The notes: a model not told the origin generated them from the sequence alone. Positions 1 through 8,079 are shown, numbered from the stretch's first letter. The stretch is 54,258 nt of DNA from Clostridia bacterium (GCA_017410195.1 JAFQRF010000007.1:1-54258), one strand, 5' to 3'. Made by a program: numbers and translations.

Positions 1-32
1 CACTCGACGTACTTTTGTACGCCTTCGGGCAA

Positions 33-60
33 GCATAACAAGGCTAAAGCCTTGTTATGC
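33..60. repeat. 13-bp-arm perfect inverted repeat
   Basis: Arms GCATAACAAGGCT and AGCCTTGTTATGC are separated by two bases. There is no T-run directly after it, so it is a stem-loop of unknown role rather than a convincing terminator. It lies at the window edge and any gene it belongs to is outside. Confidence 0.5.
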
Positions 61-105
61 TCAGTTTGTCCGTTCTGCATCTTTTTTTCCTATCCCCTTC
101 AAAAA

Positions 106-137
106 GGCTGTAAAAAAACCTGCGTTTTTTTACAGCC
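106..137 (-). terminator. Hairpin downstream of XRE gene, possible terminator
   Basis: Arms GGCTGTAAAAAAA and TTTTTTTACAGCC form a perfect stem-loop with a short loop. It sits 60 bases past the stop of the minus-strand XRE regulator. The A/T-rich inner stem could supply the U-tract in either direction, so orientation is uncertain. Confidence 0.45.
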
Positions 138-196
138 TCTTGTTGTTATCAATTTAAATAATTATGATTTCAAATTGAGAATTAAGAATATTGCTG

Positions 197-400
197 TCAA
201 ATTCCAAGAATATAATCGCACGATGTTCCGAAAAAACAGGCAAATTCAATCAAAGCTTCGCATGACATGCTGCGGCTTCCCGTTTCGTATTTGGAATACG
301 TCGTGCGGTCAATATAATATCCTTGTTTTCTGAGTTCACAACAGAGCTTTTCTTGGGTTAAACCTTTTTCAAGTCTTATTTTTTTCAGATTGTTCTTCAT
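197..400 (-). CDS. XRE-family helix-turn-helix regulator (small)
   Basis: This 67-residue protein is almost entirely one Cro/CI-type helix-turn-helix domain. It starts with IRLEKGLTQEKLC, continues with a recognition-helix region (DRTTYSKYETGSR) and ends in the hydrophobic stretch IEFACFFGTSCDYILGI typical of this family. The start is fixed by a strong GGGAGGA ribosome binding site about 405-413. A promoter with TTGTAA and TATAAT boxes lies just upstream. It is divergent from a small ribbon-helix-helix gene, so the two share a 125-bp control region. The domain is clear; the regulated genes are unknown. Such single-domain regulators often belong to mobile or plasmid-like modules, but no such module is visible here. 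Confidence 0.85.
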   Translation of the reverse strand: MKNNLKKIRLEKGLTQEKLCCELRKQGYYIDRTTYSKYETGSRSMSCEALIEFACFFGTSCDYILGI

Positions 401-422
401 TTTCTTCCTCCCTTGTGCATAT

Positions 423-451
423 ATTATATCTCTTTACAAGATTATTTACAA
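423..451 (-). promoter_or_regulatory. Promoter of XRE gene
   Basis: On the minus strand, -35 TTGTAA (451-446) and -10 TATAAT (428-423) are separated by 17 bases. Repeated TTTAC half sites (433-437, 445-449) and an inverted GTAAA (465-469) lie around it, a plausible operator for autoregulation (inference). Confidence 0.6.
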
Positions 452-525
452 TTATTTTTTAAGTGTAAATTATGCGTGTATATAATGCATTAAATTTTTA
501 GTAGAATATACACAGAGGTGATTGT

Positions 526-684
526 TTGTTTAAAGTAGAAAAACCTGAATACGTAAATAAAACATTTCGAATGCCCTCTGAACTTGTTTCACAGCTTGAA
601 GTACTTGCTCAAAACAAACAGGTTTCGTTAAACCGGCTTGTTATTCAATGCTGCAAATATGCATTGGATAATCTTGAAAAATAA
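526..684 (+). CDS. Small ribbon-helix-helix (Arc/CopG-like) DNA-binding protein
   Basis: A 52-residue protein starting at TTG 526, preceded by GAGGTG at 515-520 with a five-base spacer. The sequence reads MFKVEKPEYVNKTFRMPSEL and continues to a second helix, VSLNRLVIQCCKYALDNLEK. This fits the ribbon-helix-helix layout: a short beta strand (NKTFRMP), helix A (SELVSQLEVLAQNK), then helix B after a VSLN turn. Members of the family dimerise and bind DNA through the strand. It is divergent from the XRE gene. The TTG start makes it easy to miss. The target is unknown, and no toxin partner follows, which argues against a classic antitoxin. Confidence 0.72.
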   Translation: MFKVEKPEYVNKTFRMPSELVSQLEVLAQNKQVSLNRLVIQCCKYALDNLEK

Positions 685-725
685 AACCATGATGGTTTTT
701 GATAAGCTGCATAATTTTCAAAAAA

Positions 726-760
726 TACCGCCGCAGGTTCACAGCGAGCCTGCGGCGGTA
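726..760 (-). terminator. Intrinsic terminator of the two-component operon
   Basis: Arms TACCGCCGCAGG and CCTGCGGCGGTA are 12-bp perfect complements with an 11-base loop. On the minus strand they are followed by a run of six T. It lies seven bases past the stop of the sensor kinase gene. Confidence 0.88.
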
Positions 761-766
761 AAATCA

Positions 767-3481
767 TTATGCTTTCGGAAGAATGACGGTTGCCTTGAAA
801 AGGTCGCCGTCGATTTTTATTTCAAGCCTTCCCTTCTGCAGTTCGCAGAGATTTTTGGCAATTGAAAGCCCGAGACCGTTACCCTCGCTTGAACGTGAGG
901 CATCGCCCCTGACGAAGCGCTGGGTCAGCTCGTCTGCGGAAATATCGAGCGCCTGCTTCGAGATGTTTCTGAAAATAACCGAGCAGCTTTCCGTGCCTTC
1001 GGCAACCTCAACATAGGCTCTCGTGCCTTCCATGGCATATTTTCTGATGTTTGAAAAAAGATTTTCCACAATGCGTGAGGTTTTCTGTGAATCCGCCATT
1101 GCCATGACGGGATAATCGGGCATTTTAAGGATGATTTCAATGCTTTTATTCTTCAGCTCATCCTCGTGTTCACCCACAGCCTGAGCCGCAAACTCGCAGA
1201 GATTGATTTTCACGGGATGAATTTCCATTGCGCCCGACGAAGCCTTTGAAGCTTCAACCAAATCCTCAATGAGCTTTTTCATCTTCTGCGCCTTTTCGTC
1301 GAGAATATTAACATATCTGTTGGCATCCTCGCCCTCGATGTTGCACTTTTTGAGCAGGTCAACATAGGTGACGATTGAGGTCAGCGGCGTTTTGAGGTCG
1401 TGAGAAACGTTCGTGATAAGCTCCGCTTTCATCCTCTGGTCACGCACCGCACTTTCAACCGCATTCTGCAGTCCGTCCTGCATCGAGAGAATATCCTCCG
1501 CAAAGCGGCGCATGAACGGCGGCATATATTTCGTATCAATCGTGCGGCTGAGATTGCCGTTTTTGATATCATTGACCGCCTCAAAAATTCTGTCTGCGGA
1601 AACGATAATAAGCAGAGCAAAAAGCAAAATCGCAAAATCTCCGATAATACCGAAAAATAAAAGCAGGAACGCAAGACCTTCATCGCCGGCTCTCATCAGA
1701 TTACCTGCTATAAAATAGTATATAATCGATAAAACAATGAAAAGTATTGCCGAAACGCAGGCGATAATCTTGAATTTCGTGCCCTGTCCCTTTGAATAGT
1801 CGCATTCAAGAATATACTGAATCTTTTCAACCACTCTTTTCGACTTTTTCCACAGATGCCAAAAAAGCTTTCTTACAGGTCTGAAAATAAATTTTATAAG
1901 CTTCCATGCAAGGCTGATAATAAGATAACAAAGCGTGTGCTTTATAAATGTTTTGTTGCGGATATTCCTTGCAAGGCTCATGTTGAGAGCTGTCCATATC
2001 ATAAAGAAGCCCGCAAAGCAGAGGGCGATAAGCTCGCTCGTCATAAGAGCAAGGGTGTTGAGCGCACCCGTCAGGAAGCTTACGCGCGTACCGACAAGGT
2101 CATAGCTCATGCCTACGGGGTCGAATTCACCGATAACAAGGAAGAATGCTCCGCACGCAAGAAGCACCATAACTCCGATGCCGAGAATCCAGTTGATTTC
2201 GGCAGGAACTTTATCGGTAAAATTGATTTTTATTCCGTCTGCGGTTTTGCCTGCAGCGGCAACAAGATAAATGCACGCCGCACACGCAAGCAGGAAGGCT
2301 ATGACAGTCAGCGCAATAAGAACAGACGGAGATGTTATGCTGAATGAGCTGAACGCAAATTCATTGAATGCCTGCTCTGAAATTGAAAAACCGTCAACCG
2401 TCTTGTATTCATCGGGAATTGCAAAATACGCCGCCGCAACGTCTTCATAATAGCCTGAAAGAAAGTTTTTTGTTTCAAGCTCGCTTTTTGTGTAATAATC
2501 GCTGAACATCCAGCTGCGGAGCAGACCGAAAACGCTCTTGCTCTCCTTCGGAGCGGTGCCTCTATATAATGTATATCTGCCGTCCTTCATGCCCTCGGCA
2601 AAGCGTTCGCTGCCGAGCTTTTCGAGAATCTGCGCCTCTGTATCCTTTGCGGTTATTCCGCAGTTCGTGACAACCGCACCCGACTTATAAATCATCGCAT
2701 AGTTGACATTTTTGACCGTGCTGATGAAGCCTTTGTCATTATTGAGTCTGTAGAAAGAGCTTTCAAGCTCACTTATTCTTCTTTCTTCGAGAATTCCGAG
2801 AACGGTTTCCTTGTCCGATTCGCCGTAGCAGGTATATTCATCAATGTTGCAAAGCAATCCGAGCGCATTGCTTATGTCGTTGACATATGCGGGAACATTA
2901 CCCGATTCATAGGGATTATAGGCATGAATTTCAAGCCAAGTTGTATTGACCTCGCCTCTGTCTGTTACCTCGGAAAGCTCTGTTTCATTTACGTGCGAAA
3001 CGGGTACTTCATAAGGAGCAACATATTCAAGGCTGTTGAACTCATCCTCGGGAATAACCCTGCCGTCATAGCTGAAATAAAATGTAACATTATTATAATT
3101 CAGCGAATATCTGTAGCGGTTCTGCGCGTCATGATGCACTTTTATGCCCGATTTATCAAGCAAATCAAATGCCTGCGAAACATTGATAACTTCTTTTTCG
3201 TTATTACTGTTTATCCACTCACCCTCGGAGGTTTTCTGGAAATCATCGATATCCTTTATCGTAAGGAAATACGCCGAATGAAACATCTCGGTGATATACT
3301 GATTCATCTGATAACGGAAAGAAGGAGTCTGAAAATAATCCTTTCCGCTTGCATCACCCGCATAGTGCGCAAAGCTTCTTATGAAAAGACTGCCGAAGAA
3401 GCCCGATGCAAGGAACATCACAACCGCCAGAACGAGAGCGGTGATTTTTATTGCTTTAATATTTTTCGATTTTGTAGCCAA
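767..3481 (-). CDS. Large multi-pass membrane sensor histidine kinase
   Basis: A 904-residue sensor kinase, about twice the usual length. It has an N-terminal membrane helix (about 10-32), a large extracytoplasmic region to about residue 385, and then roughly six more hydrophobic helices up to about 635. The catalytic part is at the C-terminus: H-box ITNVSHDLKTPLTSI with the phospho-accepting histidine near 694, N-box ENLFSNIRKY near 811, and G-box GNGLGLS near 867. It starts at TTG 3481 inside the end of the response regulator gene, overlapping it by 26 bases, so the pair is translationally coupled. It probably autophosphorylates and passes phosphate to that regulator. The signal is unknown; the neighbouring envelope genes suggest a cell-wall stimulus (inference). 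Confidence 0.9.
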   Translation of the reverse strand: MATKSKNIKAIKITALVLAVVMFLASGFFGSLFIRSFAHYAGDASGKDYFQTPSFRYQMNQYITEMFHSAYFLTIKDIDDFQKTSEGEWINSNNEKEVINVSQAFDLLDKSGIKVHHDAQNRYRYSLNYNNVTFYFSYDGRVIPEDEFNSLEYVAPYEVPVSHVNETELSEVTDRGEVNTTWLEIHAYNPYESGNVPAYVNDISNALGLLCNIDEYTCYGESDKETVLGILEERRISELESSFYRLNNDKGFISTVKNVNYAMIYKSGAVVTNCGITAKDTEAQILEKLGSERFAEGMKDGRYTLYRGTAPKESKSVFGLLRSWMFSDYYTKSELETKNFLSGYYEDVAAAYFAIPDEYKTVDGFSISEQAFNEFAFSSFSITSPSVLIALTVIAFLLACAACIYLVAAAGKTADGIKINFTDKVPAEINWILGIGVMVLLACGAFFLVIGEFDPVGMSYDLVGTRVSFLTGALNTLALMTSELIALCFAGFFMIWTALNMSLARNIRNKTFIKHTLCYLIISLAWKLIKFIFRPVRKLFWHLWKKSKRVVEKIQYILECDYSKGQGTKFKIIACVSAILFIVLSIIYYFIAGNLMRAGDEGLAFLLLFFGIIGDFAILLFALLIIVSADRIFEAVNDIKNGNLSRTIDTKYMPPFMRRFAEDILSMQDGLQNAVESAVRDQRMKAELITNVSHDLKTPLTSIVTYVDLLKKCNIEGEDANRYVNILDEKAQKMKKLIEDLVEASKASSGAMEIHPVKINLCEFAAQAVGEHEDELKNKSIEIILKMPDYPVMAMADSQKTSRIVENLFSNIRKYAMEGTRAYVEVAEGTESCSVIFRNISKQALDISADELTQRFVRGDASRSSEGNGLGLSIAKNLCELQKGRLEIKIDGDLFKATVILPKA

Positions 3482-4145
3482 TGCCCCACACCACCTTTAA
3501 ATATTTTGCGTCCTTGGGGTTGATTTCAATTTTATCGCGGATTCGCTTGATGTGTACCGTCACCGTCTTTTTGGAGTCAAACGCAGGCTCATCCCAGACC
3601 GCCTCATAAATCTGGTCGGAGGAAAGAACCCTGCCGAGATTTTCCATAAGCACCTTGATAATTCCGTATTCCGTTGCGGTAAGCTTAACGGGCTCGCCGT
3701 CAAGAGTCAGCTCCTTTGCCAAAACATCGAGCGAGAGTCCCCCCGTTGTTATAACGCCTTCCTTTTTCTCCATTGAGCCGAGAGCGGTGAATCGCCTTAT
3801 CTGCGATTTGACCCTTGCCATAAGCTCCAGAGGATTAAAAGGTTTTGTAACATAGTCATCCGCTCCGAAGGAAAGTCCGGTTATTTTGTCGGTATCCTCA
3901 CTTTTTGCGGAAAGAAGAATGATTGGTATGTTGTGCGCTTCACGGAGCTTGAGCGTTGCCTGAAGTCCGTCAAGACCGGGCATCATTATGTCGAGAATAA
4001 CGCAGTGCACCTCATTATTCTTAACCTGCTCAAGCGCCTGTCTGCCGTTTTCGGCACGAAGCACATTATACCCTTCAAGCTTAAGATAAATTTCAACGGA
4101 ATCAAGAATTGCAATGTCATCATCGCAGACGAGTACGGTATACAT
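3456..4145 (-). CDS. OmpR/PhoB-type response regulator
   Basis: A 229-residue regulator. The receiver domain has the acidic pocket CDDD (8-10), phospho-acceptor D52 in ILDIMMPGLDG, the switch S79 and the conserved K101 in YVTKPF. The C-terminal winged-helix DNA-binding domain ends with VWGIGYKIEKY. I chose the ATG at 4145 because GAGGTG lies six bases upstream; an upstream extension to 4175 has no such site. It partners the overlapping kinase gene. A TATAAT-like -10 lies at 4193-4188 on the minus strand without an obvious -35. Confidence 0.93.
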   Translation of the reverse strand: MYTVLVCDDDIAILDSVEIYLKLEGYNVLRAENGRQALEQVKNNEVHCVILDIMMPGLDGLQATLKLREAHNIPIILLSAKSEDTDKITGLSFGADDYVTKPFNPLELMARVKSQIRRFTALGSMEKKEGVITTGGLSLDVLAKELTLDGEPVKLTATEYGIIKVLMENLGRVLSSDQIYEAVWDEPAFDSKKTVTVHIKRIRDKIEINPKDAKYLKVVWGIGYKIEKY

Positions 4146-4246
4146 CAGTTTCACCTCAAAAAAATTCAATCCCACGGAACAATTATGATTATATCGGGGC
4201 GTAATTACAAAAAAATGAGCAAAAAAGTTACAAGTTTATTAAGATA

Positions 4247-4906
4247 TTACCCGTTTGTCAGATTTCCGTTGCCCTGCACGGGAATTGCTTCGCCGAGATA
4301 GGTCGGCTCGGGCTTGACGATTGAATAAACAAAATCCTTGTTCCTCGCAAGAATTTCACGGATATCTCTGTAAAGCTGACCCGCATAGCTTCTGGGATTG
4401 GACGCAACGCCGTATGCTTCGAGTCCGAGCGCACGGGCATCGTAAATCGCTCTGTAAAGGTGGTAATCCTGAGTTACGATAAGAATTTTTTCGGCTTTGA
4501 AAATCTCCTTCGCACGGTACATGCTTTCGTAGGTCGAAAAACCCGCATGGTCCATGAAAACATCCTCGGAGGAGATGCCCCTTTCGGTTGCAAAATCCTT
4601 CATAACGTTAACTTCGTCGTAGTTTTTCCTGCCGTGGTCACCGCTCATCAGCATTTTTTCGCTTGCACCGTTTTTGAAAAGCTCAATACCCTGCAGAAGT
4701 CTGTCCTCAAGCATGTGGCTCGGTGTCGTGCCGTGAACTCCGCAGCCGAGAACAAGAATGCAATCGTAGCCGCTGCCTGCATTTTCGGGAGTGAGAATAT
4801 ATTTTTCGGTGCTGCTTTTAACGTGGAAATTTATGCCGAAAACCGCAAGAACGCAGATGATGCCGATGCAGAGTACGGCAGATATAATTTTTTTAATTAT
4901 TTTCAT
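4247..4906 (-). CDS. SanA/YdcF-like DUF218 membrane-anchored protein
   Basis: A 219-residue protein with one N-terminal membrane helix (about 5-25) followed by a DUF218 domain. Family hallmarks are DCILVLGCGV near the start of the domain, KMLMSGDHG, STYESMYRAKEIF and ILIVTQDYHLYRAIYDARALG. E. coli SanA is linked to vancomycin exclusion and envelope integrity; the biochemical activity of the family is not settled. It lies three bases downstream of a metallophosphoesterase gene, so they are one operon, and it follows the same orientation as the two-component genes. An envelope role is likely; the substrate is unknown. Confidence 0.85.
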   Translation of the reverse strand: MKIIKKIISAVLCIGIICVLAVFGINFHVKSSTEKYILTPENAGSGYDCILVLGCGVHGTTPSHMLEDRLLQGIELFKNGASEKMLMSGDHGRKNYDEVNVMKDFATERGISSEDVFMDHAGFSTYESMYRAKEIFKAEKILIVTQDYHLYRAIYDARALGLEAYGVASNPRSYAGQLYRDIREILARNKDFVYSIVKPEPTYLGEAIPVQGNGNLTNG

Positions 4907-4909
4907 TAT

Positions 4910-5746
4910 TTACTCCTGTTTCATTAAGTCACATACTGTTATTTCGGGTCTGTTAAAAATTCTGAACGGAAAAAGGCTGTTGCCGAGTCCTCTTGAAACT
5001 ATCATTTCCGTTTTGCCTTTTTTGTAGGTTCCCTCGGAATATTCAGGAAAAAAGCCCTGACCGGGCGAAAGAATTCCGCCGACAAACGGCAGACGTATCT
5101 GACCGCCGTGGGCATGTCCGCTGAATACCAAATCGTATCCCGCTTCTGCATATAAATCAAAAAGCTCGGGACGGTGTGAGAGAAGAATATTCATTTTTTC
5201 GCCCGACTGAACATTCAGCTCGTCAAGCTTTTGAGAAAAAGCAATTCTGTTTTCGTCCATAAGTGAACTGCCGAAAAAGTTAATGTCATTGACACCCGTC
5301 AGCCGGATTTCGTCTCCGTTTCGTTCAATACAAACATTCTCGTTTTCAAGAACATTTACTCCGAGTTTTTTGATTTCAGCTTTAAACTCGGGGTATTCGT
5401 CGATTCTTCTTTCATGGTTGCCCGTCACATAATAAATCGGGGCAACGGAGCGGATTTTCTCAATAAAATCAACAGAAACCCGAGTCCGGGTGTGATAAGA
5501 GTCGATTATGTCGCCCGTGATGACAATGATATCGGGGTTAAGCTTTTGAATTTTTCTTGTCAGCCTTCCGTGAAAATTCTTGTTATGCAAATCCGAAATC
5601 TGAACGATTCTGAAGCCGTCAAATCCGTCGGGCAGGCTTTCGGGGGAAACGGAATAATTGCTGACAGTCAGGCTGTTGTTGCACCAGAAGAGATATACCG
5701 AAAAAACAGCAACAGCCGCAGAAACGATTAAAATGGTTTTTTTCAT
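4910..5746 (-). CDS. Membrane-anchored calcineurin-like metallophosphoesterase (YkuE/YaeI type)
   Basis: A 278-residue protein with an N-terminal signal anchor (about 3-21) and a complete dinuclear metal centre: D52 and H54 in ISDLHN, D79 in ITGDIID, N110-H111 in VTGNHE, H191 in LLSHRPE, and H211/H213 in FSGHAHGGQ. The family hydrolyses phosphoester bonds, and related anchored members act on lipid or envelope phosphodiesters. It is the first gene of a two-gene operon with the SanA-like gene. A 17-bp-arm perfect hairpin lies just upstream in its leader. The active site is intact; the substrate is not inferable. Confidence 0.9.
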   Translation of the reverse strand: MKKTILIVSAAVAVFSVYLFWCNNSLTVSNYSVSPESLPDGFDGFRIVQISDLHNKNFHGRLTRKIQKLNPDIIVITGDIIDSYHTRTRVSVDFIEKIRSVAPIYYVTGNHERRIDEYPEFKAEIKKLGVNVLENENVCIERNGDEIRLTGVNDINFFGSSLMDENRIAFSQKLDELNVQSGEKMNILLSHRPELFDLYAEAGYDLVFSGHAHGGQIRLPFVGGILSPGQGFFPEYSEGTYKKGKTEMIVSRGLGNSLFPFRIFNRPEITVCDLMKQE

Positions 5747-5767
5747 TGTTTATCCTTCCCTCAAAAT

Positions 5768-5810
5768 GATAAAAGACGGAGAACAGGCAAACCGTTCTCC
5801 GTCTTTTATC
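5768..5810. repeat. 17-bp-arm perfect hairpin upstream of metallophosphoesterase gene
   Basis: Arms GATAAAAGACGGAGAAC and GTTCTCCGTCTTTTATC flank a nine-base loop. It lies 21 bases before the start codon of the minus-strand gene. It could be a terminator for an upstream transcript or a leader attenuator; no nearby upstream gene clearly needs it. Confidence 0.6.
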
Positions 5811-6366
5811 GGATGGCTCTGACATTGTTGCTCACAAATGCAGATAGTGGCACTTAAATACCACACTAAATGTAGTATATCCGATTATTTTGCTTCGGTC
5901 AACAGTTTTTTGAAAAATTTTTAAATATTTTTAAATAAATTGCATTCGCATACGGGACGTCGGGTCGCTGTTCCCTACATTGAAAAAACTATTATTTATT
6001 ATCTATTCATTATTCTTTATTATTTAAAATATATCAAACACCCGTATGTTCCCCTACACGCATTGTTCATCGATTTAAAGCGTGAAACAGAAGGTGAGGG
6101 GTAAATCGCCGCCCTGCGAGGTTCAATTTTTTCCGCACCATGTAGGGCGGGATGCCCACATCCCGCCGATAAAATTACCGCAAACCTATAACTATGAATT
6201 TTAATAAAAATTGCCTTACGGCAAATGAAATTGCTGTGCAATGAAATTTTTCAAATGAAATACTTTCGCATACGGGACGATACGGAGGTCGTCGCCTACA
6301 CACATTGTTCATCGATTTAAAGCGCGAAACAGAGTTGAAGGGGGAACATTCGCAAGCAAAAACAGA
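5811..6366. repeat. Intergenic repeat mosaic, no gene
   Basis: No convincing gene was seen. The stretch is built from modules found elsewhere in the window. They are a GGGACG-type hairpin (about 5953-5979 and 6273-6300), a GGCGGGATG/CATCCCGCC hairpin (6141-6168), a block around AACCTATAACTATGAATTT (about 6180-6240), and two copies of CATTGTTCATCGATTTAAAG (about 6060-6090 and 6302-6330). The same modules recur in inverted orientation at 48,554-48,770. Confidence 0.7.
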
Positions 6367-6446
6367 ATTACGCACTACGAACTACGCATTAAAATGTCGC
6401 AGCTCCCTTCACTTTGCACTCTGCACTTTGAACTTTGCACTTAAAA
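6367..6446 (+). repeat. 80-bp perfect direct repeat, copy 1
   Basis: This copy runs from ATTACGCACTACG to TTGCACTTAAAA and is identical to 6594-6673. It contains the TTTGCACTCTGCACTTTG module seen in several other gaps. Confidence 0.85.
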
Positions 6447-6593
6447 AGATTCCGATGAATTCAGACAGCTCTGCAAAACTGTTCTGGCGGTAGGGGTGGC
6501 TATCTGCTGCCCGAAAACCAAGCGTTATTGCCACGGGCGGATAATATCCGCCCCTACCATGCAAAGAACGAAATCACAAAATTATAATTATGC
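6447..6593. repeat. Spacer between direct repeats with REP-like hairpin
   Basis: No gene was seen. It contains the palindrome GGGCGGATAATATCCGCCC (6535-6553), whose flanks (GTAGGGGTGG / CCCCTACC) match the pattern of the other REP-like hairpins here. Confidence 0.6.
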
Positions 6594-6673
6594 ATTACGC
6601 ACTACGAACTACGCATTAAAATGTCGCAGCTCCCTTCACTTTGCACTCTGCACTTTGAACTTTGCACTTAAAA
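6594..6673 (+). repeat. 80-bp perfect direct repeat, copy 2
   Basis: Identical to 6367-6446. It ends two bases before the stop codon of the minus-strand WG/SH3 gene, so this gene's 3' untranslated region is repeat sequence. Confidence 0.85.
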
Positions 6674-6674
6674 G

Positions 6675-7922
6675 TTATACTGTTGTTGACACGGCTTCGG
6701 CTGTTGTTTCGGCAGCTGCATCGGGTGCTGCAACAAGGAAATCGGAGCTGACCCAGCCGCTGAACGAATTGTATTTTGCATATGCCCAGCCGGGAACGGA
6801 TTTTGTAACATTTAGAACGGTGCCGTTCGGGATCTTTGCAACAACCGTTGCCTGAGCATGCGCTTCCGACCTCATGTTGAGAACGCTGCCTGCCGTTTTG
6901 ATTCGGTATGTACCCCTTGCGATAACTTCGCTTCCGCCCTGCGAACCCGATGAGGGTGCAGCAGTTGTTTCGACGGGGAGATATTCTTTTTTGACCGTGA
7001 TTTTGCCCCATTTTCCGTCTTTAAGAGCAAGGTAAACACCGTTTTCGCCCTGGATTATCGACATAAAAATGAAATCAACAACGGTTTCGCCCTTTTTATT
7101 GATGATGCCGAATTTTCCGTTTTTGCAGACGGGTGCAAGTCCGTTTCGGAAGCTGAATGAGCAGTCGTCAGCCATAGCATCCGCATAGGCGCAGGAATCG
7201 AACTCAAAGGGAATGACGGTAACTCCGTTTTCGTTGATATAGCCCCATTTTCCGTCTTTTTTTACTGCGGCAAGCTCATCGGAAAAATCCATTGCCTTTT
7301 CATACATGAGCGCAATTTCAAGCCTGAGAATATGGCTCACATAGCCGTATTTTGCGTCCTCTTTGAGCGAATTCGCAACGGGATAAAGTCCGGGTGAAAG
7401 AGTAACCTCGCTTGTCTTGACTTCGCCTGCATAGCCCGTTTTATCCGTCCATGCAAGATGGCGGACCTTTTCTTCCCAGCAGGGAATGAGTTCGGGTGAT
7501 TTCAGCCCGTGATACTGGCGGCTTGTAACTGTTTTCGTATCCGCATCAACAAGCAGAAGATATTCTGAACGGGGGCTTTCGGCGATGTAGCGATAGTTTC
7601 TCCATGTGTCGCTGATAACGGAGAAGCCGTTATGCTCCGCCTTTTCGGTAATTTCGCCGCCGAGAGTCATAAGCCCCTTTTTGCCGCTCGAATAATCGGT
7701 AAATACCGCCATTTCTTCGTTGAGGCTTCTGATTTCCGAAATGCTTTCAAAGCCCTCGGAAGAGAATGTGTAGGTTTCGGGTACTTCGGGTTTGCTGCTG
7801 TCCGCCGCAAGCTTTATTCCGACAAAAACCGCCGCAACGATAAGCGCCGTTGCGATGATGCAGATAACCGCAATTGCAGATGCGGAAAGCTTCTTTTTCT
7901 TTTTGAATTTTATGTTTTTCAT
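6675..7922 (-). CDS. WG-repeat protein with C-terminal bacterial SH3 domain
   Basis: A 415-residue protein anchored by an N-terminal membrane helix (about 12-35) after a basic KKKKK stretch. It contains WG-type repeats (GKWGYINENG, GKFGIINKKGE, GKWGKI) in the middle. A threonine/alanine/serine-rich linker leads to an SH3-type domain (VLNMRSEAHAQATVVAKIPNG...GWVSSDFL), which in other proteins binds cell-wall peptides. I prefer the ATG at 7922, preceded by GGGGGGAAC; an upstream ATG at 7955 overlaps the predicted -10 box and has no ribosome site. It is probably an extracytoplasmic, wall-associated protein; the specific role is unknown. Confidence 0.82.
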   Translation of the reverse strand: MKNIKFKKKKKLSASAIAVICIIATALIVAAVFVGIKLAADSSKPEVPETYTFSSEGFESISEIRSLNEEMAVFTDYSSGKKGLMTLGGEITEKAEHNGFSVISDTWRNYRYIAESPRSEYLLLVDADTKTVTSRQYHGLKSPELIPCWEEKVRHLAWTDKTGYAGEVKTSEVTLSPGLYPVANSLKEDAKYGYVSHILRLEIALMYEKAMDFSDELAAVKKDGKWGYINENGVTVIPFEFDSCAYADAMADDCSFSFRNGLAPVCKNGKFGIINKKGETVVDFIFMSIIQGENGVYLALKDGKWGKITVKKEYLPVETTAAPSSGSQGGSEVIARGTYRIKTAGSVLNMRSEAHAQATVVAKIPNGTVLNVTKSVPGWAYAKYNSFSGWVSSDFLVAAPDAAAETTAEAVSTTV

Positions 7923-7957
7923 ATGTTCCCCCCACAGGAAATACTTTCTTTTCATTC

Positions 7958-7986
7958 AGTATAGCATATTGAAGCTTACGGCACAA
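7958..7986 (-). promoter_or_regulatory. Promoter of WG/SH3 gene
   Basis: On the minus strand, TTGTGC (7986-7981) and TATACT (7963-7958) are separated by 17 bases, about 36 bases before the chosen ATG. This supports the shorter start. Confidence 0.55.
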
Positions 7987-8050
7987 TTACAAAATTATGA
8001 CAATACGGTTAATTTTTTGTTCATCATTATCTCAAATTTCATTTATTCTC

Positions 8051-8079
8051 TTGACTATTTTTAAAAATAGATATATATT
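8051..8079 (+). promoter_or_regulatory. Promoter of the SDR/oxidoreductase/transporter operon
   Basis: TTGACT (8051-8056) and TATATT (8074-8079) are separated by 17 bases. The first gene starts 44 bases later behind AAGGAGG. Confidence 0.68.

Noticed and set aside
1856-2347. 163-residue plus-strand ORF inside the sensor kinase
   Set aside because: Antisense shadow; no ribosome site, the kinase frame carries recognisable membrane helices here and the ORF has a charged, non-domain composition.
2924-3523. 199-residue plus-strand ORF over the kinase start
   Set aside because: Antisense to kinase and regulator; no family motif and no start signal.
6367-6673. Direct repeats as a CRISPR or minisatellite array
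   Set aside because: Only two long identical copies with an unequal mosaic spacer, and no cas genes.
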